DNA of 64,000 nt from positions 1,178,001 to 1,242,000 of the forward strand of contig MCGE01000002.1 of the NCBI GenBank assembly GCA_002105175.1, in the 5' to 3' direction. The notes under the pieces were generated by a model that ran no database searches, had not been told where the DNA came from, and worked only from the letters and a program-made list of their open reading frames with translations. A program made the translations under genes and the position numbers. Of this stretch, positions 11,082 through 22,307 are shown one piece after another. Source of the stretch: Absidia repens (lineage: Eukaryota > Mucoromycota > Mucoromycetes > Mucorales > Cunninghamellaceae). Every line of letters begins with the position of its first letter. The first letter of the stretch is position 1.

Positions 11082-12092
11082 TATTTTATCCACACTCTTA
11101 TAGATTCACGCACACATTCGATAACATAGCAATCTTCCTCACACTACTTGGGGCCAATCCACAAATAGACCCGGTTACAAAGGGAATAAGACTGAGAATA
11201 TTCAATGATGGGACCAACGACAAATCACCAACATACAGGTACAGCATGAATGGAGAACTGGAAATTCCGTATATCCTAGTGCCACTGACGAATTCAACCA
11301 CTTGTCTTCAAATAGGTCACTCTTCGACTTTAACCAAAATAGAATAAAAGCCAAGGTTAGTATGTGTGTTACTAGGAAGAACGGGGAAATGATGCATGGA
11401 CGTTCATTTTGATACACCTTTTTATTTCTTAAATAGGAACCTGTCAGAGTTCTGGCTGTACTATCAATGACTTATTTTGTTATACTTGAACATATAGCGA
11501 CTTGAAAATGTTGGGTTTAACGTAAGCTACTATTTATCTGATACAAGGTTACAACTTCCTCTTCAGCTTCTCACGGTTAAGGATTATTTTCATTTTTCCT
11601 CTTTAGAATAGTAGCTCAATATTCAATAAAGACAGAATACAATATGATATCAAAGGTATTTGCTGTTTATCTATTATATCACCATTCAAATCAAAGGACA
11701 TTGCGGTTTGGAAAATTTAGTAGGTTGATACTATTTTGTGTTACCAGTAACTGGGGGAAAAAACAGATTGGGTAAATAATCTCCTATAATGTGACTAATA
11801 TGTATTATTATTATTATTTTGTCAATAGGGTTTTCGCATGGCTTGGTGATGCCAAGCTAGAATCGAAACAACAGATAAAGTATACACCAATGATGGGATC
11901 ATGGCCAAAATTTATTTTGTCACCATGTAGAGTCATTTCAAAAGTGGCAAATCAAGGTATGTAAATGAAGATGAAGACACTAATATGTACTACGATTAGA
12001 TAACATGTATCCATTCCTCTATTATAGAAGCACATTATGTAGACAGAAAACCAGATCGGCAACATCAAATGTTCGATTTGGATGTATACTGA
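11082..12092 (+). CDS. Possible multi-exon gene, unrecognised (partial model)
   Basis: The last two exons are well formed. Exon 11829-11956 (preceded by TTTTGTCAATAG) reads VFAWLGDAKLESKQQ..., ends at a GTATGT donor, and joins a final exon 12028-12092 that reads EAHYVDRKPDRQHQMFDLDVY and then a stop. Upstream, 11607-11655 is a plausible exon (NSSSIFNKDRIQYDIK), and 11082-11339 is open in one frame (FTHTFDNIAIFLTLLGANPQ...) with a second overlapping open frame ending in DFNQNRIKAK at a GTTAGT donor. I could not chain these into one frame with a start codon, so the gene may be degraded or the model incomplete. No domain recognised. Confidence 0.35.
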
Positions 12093-12487
12093 TATATCTA
12101 TAAAACTCATCATCACTTTTTTACCATCAAATAGCGATCCAGTTTTGGATTAAATATTGTATATTTTACGCAATAAATTATACTTTTGACCATGTTTTTT
12201 GTTTTTTGGTAGCATAGACGTGTGTGAGTGTGTGAATGATGATTATTGAATTTTTTGTGTTTGTCGGCTACTTTTGCCTATATTTATATATGAATAAACT
12301 AAATATTGTTCTATCATATTGGGTACCTTGAATTTTCACCATTAAAGTCAGATAAAGCAGAAACTCCCAGATTACAAAACCGTGAGTAAAAAAAAAAAAA
12401 AAGACATTAAACCTTGAACCATATAAATAGGATCCACAAAACTTCTTCTTGATCTTTTCTTTTGATTTTACCATAGATAAATTTATT
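12093..12487. other. Intergenic region before the M20 amidohydrolase
   Basis: About 395 bases, AT-rich, with an A run near 12388-12401. It presumably holds the promoter of the M20 gene. No coding potential seen. Confidence 0.55.
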
Positions 12488-13337
12488 ATGTGCCAACAAC
12501 ACGAAAAAGAATACCCCAAGACCGAACATTTTAACCCACCCCCTTATACCGAATCGCTGGATGAGGTACCATTGAAAAAAGAAATTCAAACTTAGAAAAG
12601 CGGGCTTTAAACACGTCATTTTTCCTTCCTTTTTCATTTTTAGGTATTGAAGCATCTTGACTTGAAATGTAGTTTTGAAGAAGCTGATGCCGTTATTAAA
12701 GACGCCATTGATAATGTTGATGCTGAACTCCGAGACATCAGTCTCAATGTAAGTAACCAAAAAAAAAAAAAAAAAAAAAAAAAAAGTACGTCTCTCCTCC
12801 CCCCCAAAAAAAAGTATATGTGCTTACCTTTTTTTTTTCTCACCGTTAGCTTCATGCTCATCCTGAAACAGGAATGAAAGAATACCATGCTCACAAGTTA
12901 CTGACTGACTATTTGGAAGGAAAAGGTTTCAAGGTGACTCGTCAAGCCTATAACATGGAAACTGCATTTACCGCTGAATATAGTCAAGGTGAAGGTCGCC
13001 GTGTTGGTATCTGCTCCGAGGTAAGATATTCTACGGAGGAGTAACGGACTACATGAAAAAATAAACCAAATCAAGGGATTGATGACTAAACGTATATTAC
13101 CTTATAGTATGATGCGTTACCTTCTATTGGTCATGGATGTGGTCACAACCTCATTGCTATCTGTGGCATTGCTGGTGCAATTGGTATCAAGGCATTACTC
13201 GAACAAGGCAAAGCGCAGGGCAAGGTGGTTCTATTTGGTACACCTGCTGAAGAAGTGTTTATTGGAAAAATAGAAATGGTCAATCAACACGCTTATCAAG
13301 ACAATGTAGACGTTTGCGTGATGCTTCACCCTGCGTA

Positions 13338-13381
<44 letters not shown>

Positions 13382-14420
13382 GCGGGACTGGGTCAAAAAG
13401 GTCTCAGTAATAGGTGACTAATTGTGTATATTTATATAGACCTCTTGATGCTCAATACGTTCCAATGATTGCCTCTCAAGATGTGGTACTGGAATTCTTT
13501 GGAAAACCTTCTCATGCCGCGGGTTCCCCCTGGAATGGTGTCAATGCATTGGATGCCATTGTTCAAGCCTACAATAATATCAGTATGCTTCGACAACAGC
13601 TACTCCCTACTGACAGGTAATCTTCTTAAAGGCTTTCTATTGACAATGAATCTATATTCGATATTAATTATTATTTGGTTATATATACATATAGGGTACA
13701 TGGAATCATCACCAGTGGTGGGGCAGCAGTAAGTTGGTTTTTAAAAAAAAGGAGAGGATTTCGAGAAAGACAATACTTCCGCATGATGTGTAATTATTTT
13801 ATCTTTTGATTTTCTAGCCAAACATTATTCCTGACTACACCTCTGGATGGTTTTATGTTCGAACACAGAAATACAAGGATATCGCCCGGATAAAGGCAAA
13901 GGTGGAAGCGTGTTTCGAAGCGGCAGCGAAAGCATCAGGTTGTCAAGTCAAATACAAATGGACAGAGCGCGGTGCAACGAGGGATGTAGTGCAAAATTCA
14001 GTATTGGCGGACACTTACGCGCACTATATGAAACAAACGGGCGCAGTGTTTGCTGATCGAGCAGAACAAGATCGTTATCCCAGTGGTTCAACTGATATGG
14101 TAAGTTTACATACACTCCAACACTCTCCCTACGAAAGTGATTATCGACTAAACTCGTTTATATATATATATATATAACAGGGAAATGTCAGCTATGTGGT
14201 TCCTTCTATTCATCCTGTATTTGCCATTCCTTCTCAAGGATCACTCCACACAAAAGAATTTGCCGCCGAGGCCAAGACAGATGAAGCTCACAAACGTGCA
14301 ATCGCTGCTGCCAAATCAATGACAATGGCCGCTGCCAAAGTGTTACTCAGCGATGGATTTTACCAAGCAGTCAGGTCGGATTTCACCAAGACAGTTAGCG
14401 AAGAAGAACGTCAAATTTAG
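12488..14420 (+). CDS. M20-family amidohydrolase, PM20D2-like dipeptidase (8 exons, 437 aa)
   Basis: Exons: 12488-12565, 12644-12748, 12850-13020, 13108-13334, 13440-13616, 13695-13728, 13818-14099, 14181-14420; GT-AG junctions and frame close at 437 aa. The order of metal and catalytic motifs fits M20 peptidases of the PM20D2/aminoacylase type: LHAHPETGMKEY, YDALPSIGHGCGHN, GTPAEE, MLHPA, the dimerisation-domain FGKPSHAAGSPWNGVNALDA and TSGGAAPNIIPD, and the C-terminal GSLHTKEF. Such enzymes hydrolyse amide bonds of small N-acyl amino acids or odd dipeptides; vertebrate PM20D2 acts on beta-alanyl-lysine type dipeptides. No signal peptide is seen, so it is probably cytosolic. Introns carry a T run of 41 (13340-13380) and an A run (12759-12785). 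Substrate is not predictable from sequence. Confidence 0.92.
13340..13380 (+). repeat. 41-nt T homopolymer in an intron
   Basis: Uninterrupted T run directly after the 5' splice site (GTAAGT) of the fourth intron of the M20 gene. Confidence 0.9.
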
Positions 14421-14639
14421 TCCTGTAGTTTAGTATATTGTAGTTTAGTTTAGTACCATATATGTGTTTACTTTTATATATAGTTTTGATATAGTTTTAT
14501 ATTATTGAAATAAATAAATAAACAGACTGATGTGTTTGTATGTTGTTTTTTATATTATTACGTCTCGTGATATGCTGTCTTTGTGGATTAGTTTGATATT
14601 GGTAGTGGTAGAAAGTTTATTTATGTCATTCTTCATCAA

Positions 14640-14885
14640 GGTTTAAGAGAGACTAACGGGATATCTTTCATCGAAGTGAAAAAGGGACATACTTTATTTA
14701 TTCAATATGGATACAAACTTTGGATAAAATAATACTAAACTAGACTAATGAAGGCTCCAACCCAGCTAATGGTGGTGTTAAATCCTGAATCCAAAATGAA
14801 CGGATTTTCCTACGTATCTTGTAATCCTTCGACTGAATACGGTTCTAAACTAGCCCTGGTACTAATCTAAGACATATATCATAAA
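14640..14885 (-). repeat. Dispersed repeat copy R1 (truncated)
   Basis: Shares, in reverse complement, the family's core words with the other copies: AGAGAGACTAA, GGATACAAACT, AAATCCTGAATCCAAAATGA, TTCTAAACTAG, ACTAATCTAAG. It lacks the far end present in the two long copies. Confidence 0.65.
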
Positions 14886-15389
14886 TATTTCTTTATCGTA
14901 GAACAAAAATAAATTTATATAAACTAAGGGGTAAACATTTCTACGACGAGTAAAAGATATCCTACTGTACTGTACATACTATACAGTAAAGGGAGGGGCT
15001 ACTTTACAGTACAATGTGTGCCAAGCTATTCAAAAAAGAAGAGGCGGGGTGAGGGAGTTGCGTCACAATTGGAGAACCATTAAACTGCCAACGTTGAATA
15101 GTGGCATCTGCATATATATAAAAAAAGTTGAGTTACAATGCTGCCGATTGTTGTTATGAGAAGAGAGAACCAATGTTGAACGACGAAGGTTTTTGTCAAA
15201 GAAAGAGCATGGTCATGCTGCATGATATTGATGTTGTATAAAAAAGACAAACAAAAAGAAATTAAACTAGAGGTTACCATTTTTGTAATGGATAAAAAAG
15301 TCAAAACGCATACATTGAATTATACGCGATGCAGAAGTACATATCTGATAAATGTCAACTTATGGTTGACATTTTTATCAGGAGAGGAA

Positions 15390-16030
15390 CCAGAGATAAT
15401 ATTTCAAATCCCGCTGCCTTTTTATTTTCTCTCAACTCTTTTTTCCTTTTTTCCCTTCTTTCCCTTCACAATTGTTGCCTCTGGAGATTATGTTGGACTT
15501 AGATTAGTGTTAGGACTAGTGTAGAAGGGGTTTTCAGATCAGGGATTACAAAATGCAAGGGGAAACCCTTTCATTTTGTATTCAGGATTTAGAACCACCC
15601 ATTAGTTGGACTGGTGGGAGTCGTCATTAGCTTTGTTTAGTCTTAGTTGTCCATAGCTTGTATCTACAACTGAATAAAACATGTTTCTTTTTACTTGCTT
15701 CAATGAAAAATATCCCATTAGTCTCTCCGACATCCTCCGCAAGGAACCCTTTTTTACTACCATCACCTCCTTTGATTAGTGCTGACAGATGTTGTGCTTT
15801 CATGAAAGATACGCCTTTAGCTTTTTCTCATGCCTTGTACTGGCTATTAGCTCTCATATTACAGGCATTCCATTAGATTAAAGCTGACCATTCTCCAATC
15901 ACCCGTTAGTCTTACTCATGTTCACCTTATTTAGTTCCTTTGGTTGCTGTTTGACCAACGCAGTTTATGTTTATCCATCAATAAAATTTATCCTCGTTTA
16001 TTACCAATAATCCTCTACAGTCAGACCCAA
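15390..16030 (+). repeat. Dispersed repeat copy R2
   Basis: Begins with ATTTCAAATCCCGC and a polypyrimidine stretch, followed by the family core GATTAGTGTTAGGACTAG, TTCAGGATTTAGAACCACC, GTATCTACAACTGAATAAAA and CATTAGTCTCTC. Opposite orientation to R1, about 500 bases away. Confidence 0.75.
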
Positions 16031-17295
16031 CTGATATTTTACAATCTTCTTTCTTTTTTTTTTTTTTTTTTTTTTTTTGGTGTATGTGTCTGTGTATAGT
16101 TCTGTGTATGTGTCTGTATGATAAGATATGAATTAAATATTATGTCGTATACGACGATGATTTCGGTGACGCTGGGGGGGAAGTTTCTGAACAATCAACA
16201 TCATTTCGTTAGTTGGTATTTTTTGCAGACATGCTTCAATGTGTCGTCAACAAAAAAAAAAAAAGAAATAAGATGGTCATATCATATGTACAGTACTGTA
16301 ATGGAGAATTTAAAACTGTATTATACTGTACAATATAACATACTGGTCAGCTAATATGTCCGTATAAAATTTTTATATTTTTTGACAATCAAATGTGATA
16401 TAAATGACACAAGAGCTCGCATATCATATCTTTTTATAGGGTCTATGCAGAGCAGGATCTGGATTCCTTTACCACTGGTTTTATAAAAGTGCCTACCATT
16501 TTTGGAAAATTCCCATTTCAATTTCAAAACTCCCCAGCCAAAATTTCTCAACCCATTGGCCTATAAAGGTTTTGGACTGATATTTTTTATTCATCACAGA
16601 ATTTAAATACAACCTTGAATAATGGTGCATCTAGATGAAATGCACCATATAGGAAGCTATCGTCGCAATTTTATGATATTCGCCTGCCTTCCTTTGATAT
16701 GTATTCTTAAAGTAGTAATGTAAAATTTTTCAATGGAATCCCACATTTTTCTTTCTCCGGGCATTAAGGGATGACTCACGGAAATAAAATAAAGAGGGAG
16801 GGAGGTAACGTGATCTTCAATTTATGTCAAAAAAGCTTAAATGTATGATATCAGGAACACAAAAACCTCGCGTGGCTGTCATTGTGTCATATCATATGGA
16901 TACACATAAAAACAAGTAAACAAATACCTATGCACGTACCCATATAATACACACCCATGCGCCCACCGCCATATAATACATACACACATTTATAGAATTC
17001 AAACAAGTTTCATCTAAAAAAAGCCCATATCAACAAAGTAGGTAAAAATAATGTTTGTTTTTTTTATTGAAAGGGTTAAAAATGGTATATAAACAGGGGA
17101 CACAAGCGAGACACAAATATATGTACTAATTAAAATAAGTAAAATAACTGATATATGATAATGATAAGAAGGAAAGGAAGATGGGGCATGACAAAAGGGA
17201 CAAACAAAAAAGACCGGCTCTTTAATGTTCATGAGCGTTGTAATACTAAGGGTTGTGTAACCAGGTAACAGGAAAGATGAGAAAGGGGAATAAAG

Positions 17296-17809
17296 CTATA
17301 GACTAGGGATTTGTTTTGAAGAGGACGGAGGAGTAGAAAGGCAGGTGGGAGGTTTTCGAGCAGTAAATATTGTCCAAGTGACACTAGAGTGGTAATCTTC
17401 AAATTCATCCATAGCTTCGGAGCATACGCGGTCATATTCATGTTGCGTAATCCCAGTTTCCGCTAAGCACCATCGTTGGACAGATTTAAACATGGCTTTC
17501 ACTTGTTCCTTGTACAAAAAGCCATGTTGCTTTTGCACTATTATTTTTTAAAAAAAAGACAAAAATCAATACCAATTTCTATGCCCTTTTTTTTTTTTTT
17601 TTGGACTCACTAGGATCATCCGACCATTCACCAATAGGGATATTATAAACAAGGACTTCAACTTGATCAAACCCAACTGCCTCCAATTTTTCTTTCATGA
17701 CATCCTGGAATCCAGTCTTGACACCAATGCTATCCGCCGCGATCCGATACCATTCATTGATCATGGCTAATATAGGTCCAGGATTCTTGAAAAAAATATC
17801 TACATGTTT

Positions 17810-17848
<39 letters not shown>

Positions 17849-19403
17849 GCATCAATATCTGTTATGATCGTTCCATTCCCATTTTGTGTCTTTGTTTTCT
17901 TTTCTTACTGTGTTCCACTAATTGAATTACGCCGTTCACTTTTAAAATTCGATGGAATTCCTTCAGCAAGGGTGACCAATGATCAAATGGAACAAAGGTA
18001 CCCGCTTCACGTTGATGTATCAATCCAAAATAATCGTCTTCAAAAGGTAAAGGTTTCAATAAATCACCCTGCATAAAAGAGATGTTCTTGCCGGAAGTCA
18101 CAAAGCTACTATTGTCGTTCCCAGAACTGTTCTTCATAAATGGAATGGAAGGTGTTGTTGATCCCCAAGGCGCTGAGCGTGAATCCGGTACGTTAAAGTC
18201 TAGTCCAATCACTTCGCTGTTTCTGTATTCTTGACTTGTTTCCCATGTCCATAATCCAATGCCACAAGCGCTATCCAATATATGTTGCGGTGCTGAATCC
18301 AATTTCGGGATGATGTTTTTTCCAAATACTTGTTTCAAGACGTAATGCTAAATACACATAGGAAACAAGGAATAAGTCAATATCAACAACAAAAAAATTG
18401 TTTTTATGTCATTACCTGACGTAACTGTCTAGAAGTAGAAAAAACGAGAAATAGTATACATTGAGTAAAGTCATATGATATTCATTATCTTACATTTTTG
18501 TATAATATCATACCTGTTGTATTCATTTTCATAGCCATAATCATATACCCAGTGTGATGATCTTTCTTGTTTTGCATGCTGTTGTCCATGCTGGTAATCG
18601 TAAGTAGAATCAGGGTGAAGTGTCGGGCTAGGATCCATCGGGTTGATAGTTGTATCGAACACAATAGGACCGTATTTGGCTGAGCTATTAGTGGGATGAT
18701 GTGATGATGTATTCTTGTTGCCGCCACTGGAACCGTAATTGCTGCTATTGGAGACACGACGATGTAAAAAATGAGCTTGGGTTGGTGAGAGTTGCATAGA
18801 GCTTGAAGAGTCCAGAGAGTTTGAATACATAACCGATCGAGAGGAAGAAGGGTAGGTATGCGCATCGTCGTCTTCACTTGTCATTCCAGAAACAGCACTG
18901 TTGGTATCGTAGTGTTGATTGCTTTTCTGTCGATGGAGACTGAGTTTTCCACTGCTTTTATTGTTGGTGCTACTACCGCCACTGTTTCGTTTGTCACCAG
19001 AATCTTGTTTACTTTTCGTGCTGTTGTTTCGTCGTAGATGCCTCGAGATAGAAACCAACGAAGATAAAGGCACCACCTGATCAGATAAGACAACTTGATG
19101 TCGGACAGGTTTAACAGGGTTGCAAGGTAGTGTCCCTTGGTTCGTTGGAGACGTGGTTCGTTTATAAAAAGGACTGTATCTTGGTGTCTTGTGAATATCT
19201 ACGCCAGTGGCTGGCTCTTCAATGCTGATATGAGGTTGCTGCTGTGGTATTGGAGATGGTGTAGGTTGCTTGAGTTTTACATTGGCCGAGCTTATCGTGG
19301 TGTTATGATCGCTTGCCGAGGTTGCACTTTTTACAGAGGTATTGTATTTCCTTCGCCGCCCTTTTTCCCCATTGGATTTTTCCCTACTGTGATGAGCACC
19401 CAT
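17296..19403 (-). CDS. SAM-dependent methyltransferase with long disordered, myristoylation-motif N-terminus (5 exons, 590 aa)
   Basis: Exons: 19403-18514, 18428-18416 (13 nt), 18347-17909, 17799-17611, 17537-17296; GT-AG and in frame. Residues 1-300 are low-complexity Ser/Thr/Asn/His-rich sequence starting MGAHHSREKSNGEK, which fits the N-myristoylation rule (Gly2, Ser6) followed by basic residues. From about 300 a class I methyltransferase follows: HILDSACGIGLWTWETSQ (motif I), EVIGLDFN (acidic end of beta 2), ISFMQGDLLKPLPF, DYFGLIHQREAG, then LLKEFHRILKVNGVIQLVE. This is the layout of an expanded Mucoromycota/Basidiomycota methyltransferase family whose substrates are mostly unknown. The N-terminal lipid motif suggests membrane tethering; that is inference. 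Confidence 0.85.
17815..17846. repeat. TAA trinucleotide microsatellite in an intron
   Basis: About ten copies of TAA/ATA within the intron between exons 3 and 4 of the methyltransferase gene. Confidence 0.85.
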
Positions 19404-19915
19404 GATATTCTATGGTTTCCACAATATGATTACGGACAGGCCCAATGTATTGGATAAAAATAAAAGAAGTGTAAAAAAGAAAAAAATTCAAACCGGAAAA
19501 AATGTGTGAGTATTTTATTAAAGTCCCGTCAGACATACCGTGGAACGTTGCCTTTGCCCCTCTTCACCAGGTGATGTAAAAAAAAAAAAAAACCACCCAC
19601 CATGTTGACCATGTTGAGACGCCGTTTAAACAATTGCATTAACCAGACCACTAAAGCAACTGCTGGTTTTCTTTTTTTGGCTACGTTTGATCTAGATATT
19701 CAAAACGGGGCACGTCACTTTGGATCCCCTTCCCCCTTCCCCTCATCAACCACTGCACATATATATGATAAAAAAAAATTATAAATAGTTTTTTTCTTTA
19801 TTATACGTAAAAAAAAAGAAAAAAAAATCGATAAGTATATGTATAAAATTTGGTTTGTACAATATAATAAAAATGATACTCTAAACTAAATATGTAAGAG
19901 AGAAGATATAGTAAA
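19404..19915. other. Intergenic region between the pyruvate kinase 3' end and the methyltransferase start
   Basis: About 510 bases. The left part is the probable methyltransferase promoter; the right part, with A-rich stretches 19808-19826, is probably the pyruvate kinase 3' UTR. A 60-codon plus frame at 19602-19784 has no supporting features. Confidence 0.55.
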
Positions 19916-21609
19916 CTAAGGGGCAATCAATACGCGGATGGTGTTTGTATTTCCGAGTCCGCCCTTCCAGCCTTGCACCACCACCACAGAATCATTGGAC
20001 TTTATCAAACCAAACTTCTTTCCTTGGATAATGCCCCATCTAATACGGTTTTCCACATCAGCATCCCAGTTCTTTTCAGCTTCACCATTATATACAAAAG
20101 GAAACACACCACGATGAAGATGAGATTGCCGGGCTGTTTGCTCATCACGAGTGACTACGACAATAGGCTGAGAAGGACGATACTTTGACACCAAGCGAGC
20201 AGTATGACCTGATTTGGAGAGCACAATAATGGCACCAGCATTTTGTTCAGTAGCAGCAGAGACAGCCGCACAGGCCACTGTTTCCGTAGTTTCCGTTGGC
20301 CAGGGAGTCAATTGACGCAGTTCATTGAAGAGAGGAGGATAACATAAGACAGATTCTGCCAATTCACAAGTAGTTGCCATGGTTTGGACAGCTTCAATAG
20401 GATAAGAGCCTTTTGCAGTTTCACCAGAGAGCATGACAAGATCAGCACCATCAAGTACCGCATTGGCCACATCAGACACTTCTGCACGTGTAGGTCGAGG
20501 ATTGTAGGTCATGGATTCCAGCATTTGAGTAGCACAGGCCACTGGCTTTCCCACCAAGTTGCATTTGGCAATCATCATCTTTTGAGCAATAAAGACCCGT
20601 TCACAGGGAATTTCAATCCCCATATCACCACGCGCAATCATCACACCATCCGCTTCTTGCAAAATCTCGTCAAAGTTTTCAACCCCTTGATGATTCTCCA
20701 ACTTGCAAATAATCTTGATCTTGCGTTCACCCAGAATACGACGAATATCCTTGACATCTTGAGCACGACGAATGAATGACGCAAAAATCATGTCCACGCC
20801 ATTTTCAACACCGAATTTCAAGTCATTCTTGTCCTTTTCGGAGAGAGCCGGTAGATCCACTGGAGTCAAGGGAAGATTCACGCCTTTCTTGCTAGCCAGT
20901 TTGCCAATGTTGAGTGCCACTACTTTGACATGGTCGCTGCCTTTTTCCAGTACTTTGAATGAGAGCACACCATCGTCCACATAAATAACTTTACCAGTTT
21001 CAATCACTTTGGGTAAATTCTTGTAGTCGATATACATCACCTTGTCATCGCAAATATCGGCATATTTGTCATCAGTGGAGAAAATGAGAGTGGTACCTTT
21101 GGTGATGGGAAGTTCTACATCGTCACGCATTCTGCCTGTGCGGATTTCAGGCCCTTTCGTGTCCAAAGCAATAGCAATAACATTGTCAGGACGTTCTATC
21201 GAGAACAAAAAAAAAAAAAAAAAAAAAAAAAAAGGAGCGGGGTGTAAATGATCTTAATGTGTGTGATCACTGTGAAAAATCACTTACGAGAACCAGCAGA
21301 CCGAGCATTTTCTAATACAGATTTGTGATACTATAGAATGTACACACAATGGAATTGAGTTTATCCGGTCAAAATATAATTCACTATAATATCACTTACA
21401 GTATAATCACCATGAGAGAAATTCATTCGAACAATGTTCATACCAGCATCAATTAACTCCACTAACTTGCCAACGTTGTTTGTCTTTGGACCAATAGTGC
21501 AAATAATGGATGTCTTACGTTTGGCAGATGGTGTTACATCGACATCCATACTGGCGACCCACTGTTTCGGAAACGTGATAGGACCACTTCGCATTTTAGA
21601 CACTGACAT
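19916..21609 (-). CDS. PYK: Pyruvate kinase (3 exons, 510 aa)
   Basis: Catalyses phosphoenolpyruvate + ADP to pyruvate + ATP, the last glycolytic step, in the cytosol. Exons: 21609-21400, 21330-21288 (43 nt), 21195-19916; frame closes at 510 aa, the usual fungal length. Motifs in order: [61 protein letters not shown], the active-site [59 protein letters not shown], and the C-terminal regulatory domain with [13 protein letters not shown]. Start: ATG at 21609 is preferred over an in-frame ATG at 21666, because a TATATATAAAC sequence sits directly against the latter, leaving no room for a 5' UTR. Intron 2 holds an A/T run of about 28. Confidence 0.95.
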
Positions 21610-22307
21610 GGATATGAGAAATAAAAATAACAATATACAAGAACCTCTTACGTCGTTCAAATTCATTGTTTATATATACAAGAATATATACCATTCTATT
21701 GTTACATGGGTTTTTTTTTGTTTCTGATCTTCAAGCGATTTCATGGAAAGTCCGCCCGATACAGTTGCGTGATGATAAGAATCATTGAAAATACTGTTAT
21801 TATGGCCTGATCGGCGATTGAACAATGGTTGCCACGTTCACTGAGGTTAATATGATAATAATTGTATTTGTGAGATATATATCGTACTACGAAAATAATA
21901 AGAATAGAAGAATCGCTCAAGATGTTAAAAAAGTTACACGGATGACGTTCCTCCAGTCGCTTCAGCCATTTTTACCTACCACAAAAACGAAAAAGAGCTT
22001 TCTATAAGAAAATGAGTGTGGAAATTGCCTCTGTTACTCCTCCACTCTTACTTGCCTTTCTTCAATTCTCGCTGAGCAGCTTCCAAAATTGGTAGAATAA
22101 GAATCCTATATAATATCGTCCTGCACACTCTTTCTCCTGCCCTTTTTTTTTTTATAAATTTTTAAACACCTCTCTCTTTCTTTCAAACTTCACTCTCCCC
22201 AGCTTTTTTCCCCCCCTTAAAACCGTACTTTGATTTATTCACCATTACTTCTATTCACATTAACTCGTTTATATACCAACCACTCTCTTGTATCTCTTCC
22301 TGACATT
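21610..22307. promoter_or_regulatory. Divergent promoter region between pyruvate kinase and the zinc-finger gene
   Basis: About 700 bases between two divergent starts. A TATATATA sequence lies at 21670-21679, about 60 bases from the chosen pyruvate kinase ATG. On the other side a CT-rich stretch (22130-22210) precedes the zinc-finger gene. No operators are identifiable. Confidence 0.5.

Larger units (their letters stand above)
14421..17295. other. Gene-poor region with two inverted copies of a dispersed repeat
   Basis: Nearly 2.9 kb without a supportable gene. It holds repeat copy R1 (about 14640-14885, minus sense) and R2 (about 15390-16030, plus sense) facing away from each other, dyad-rich TACTGTAC sequence around 14964-15015 and 16288-16335, and a T run at 16051-16078. 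The remaining open frames are short and AT-rich. Confidence 0.6.

Noticed and set aside
17804..18076. Plus-strand frame across the TAA microsatellite
   Set aside because: It reads through the repeat as poly-Ile and is antisense to the methyltransferase exon.
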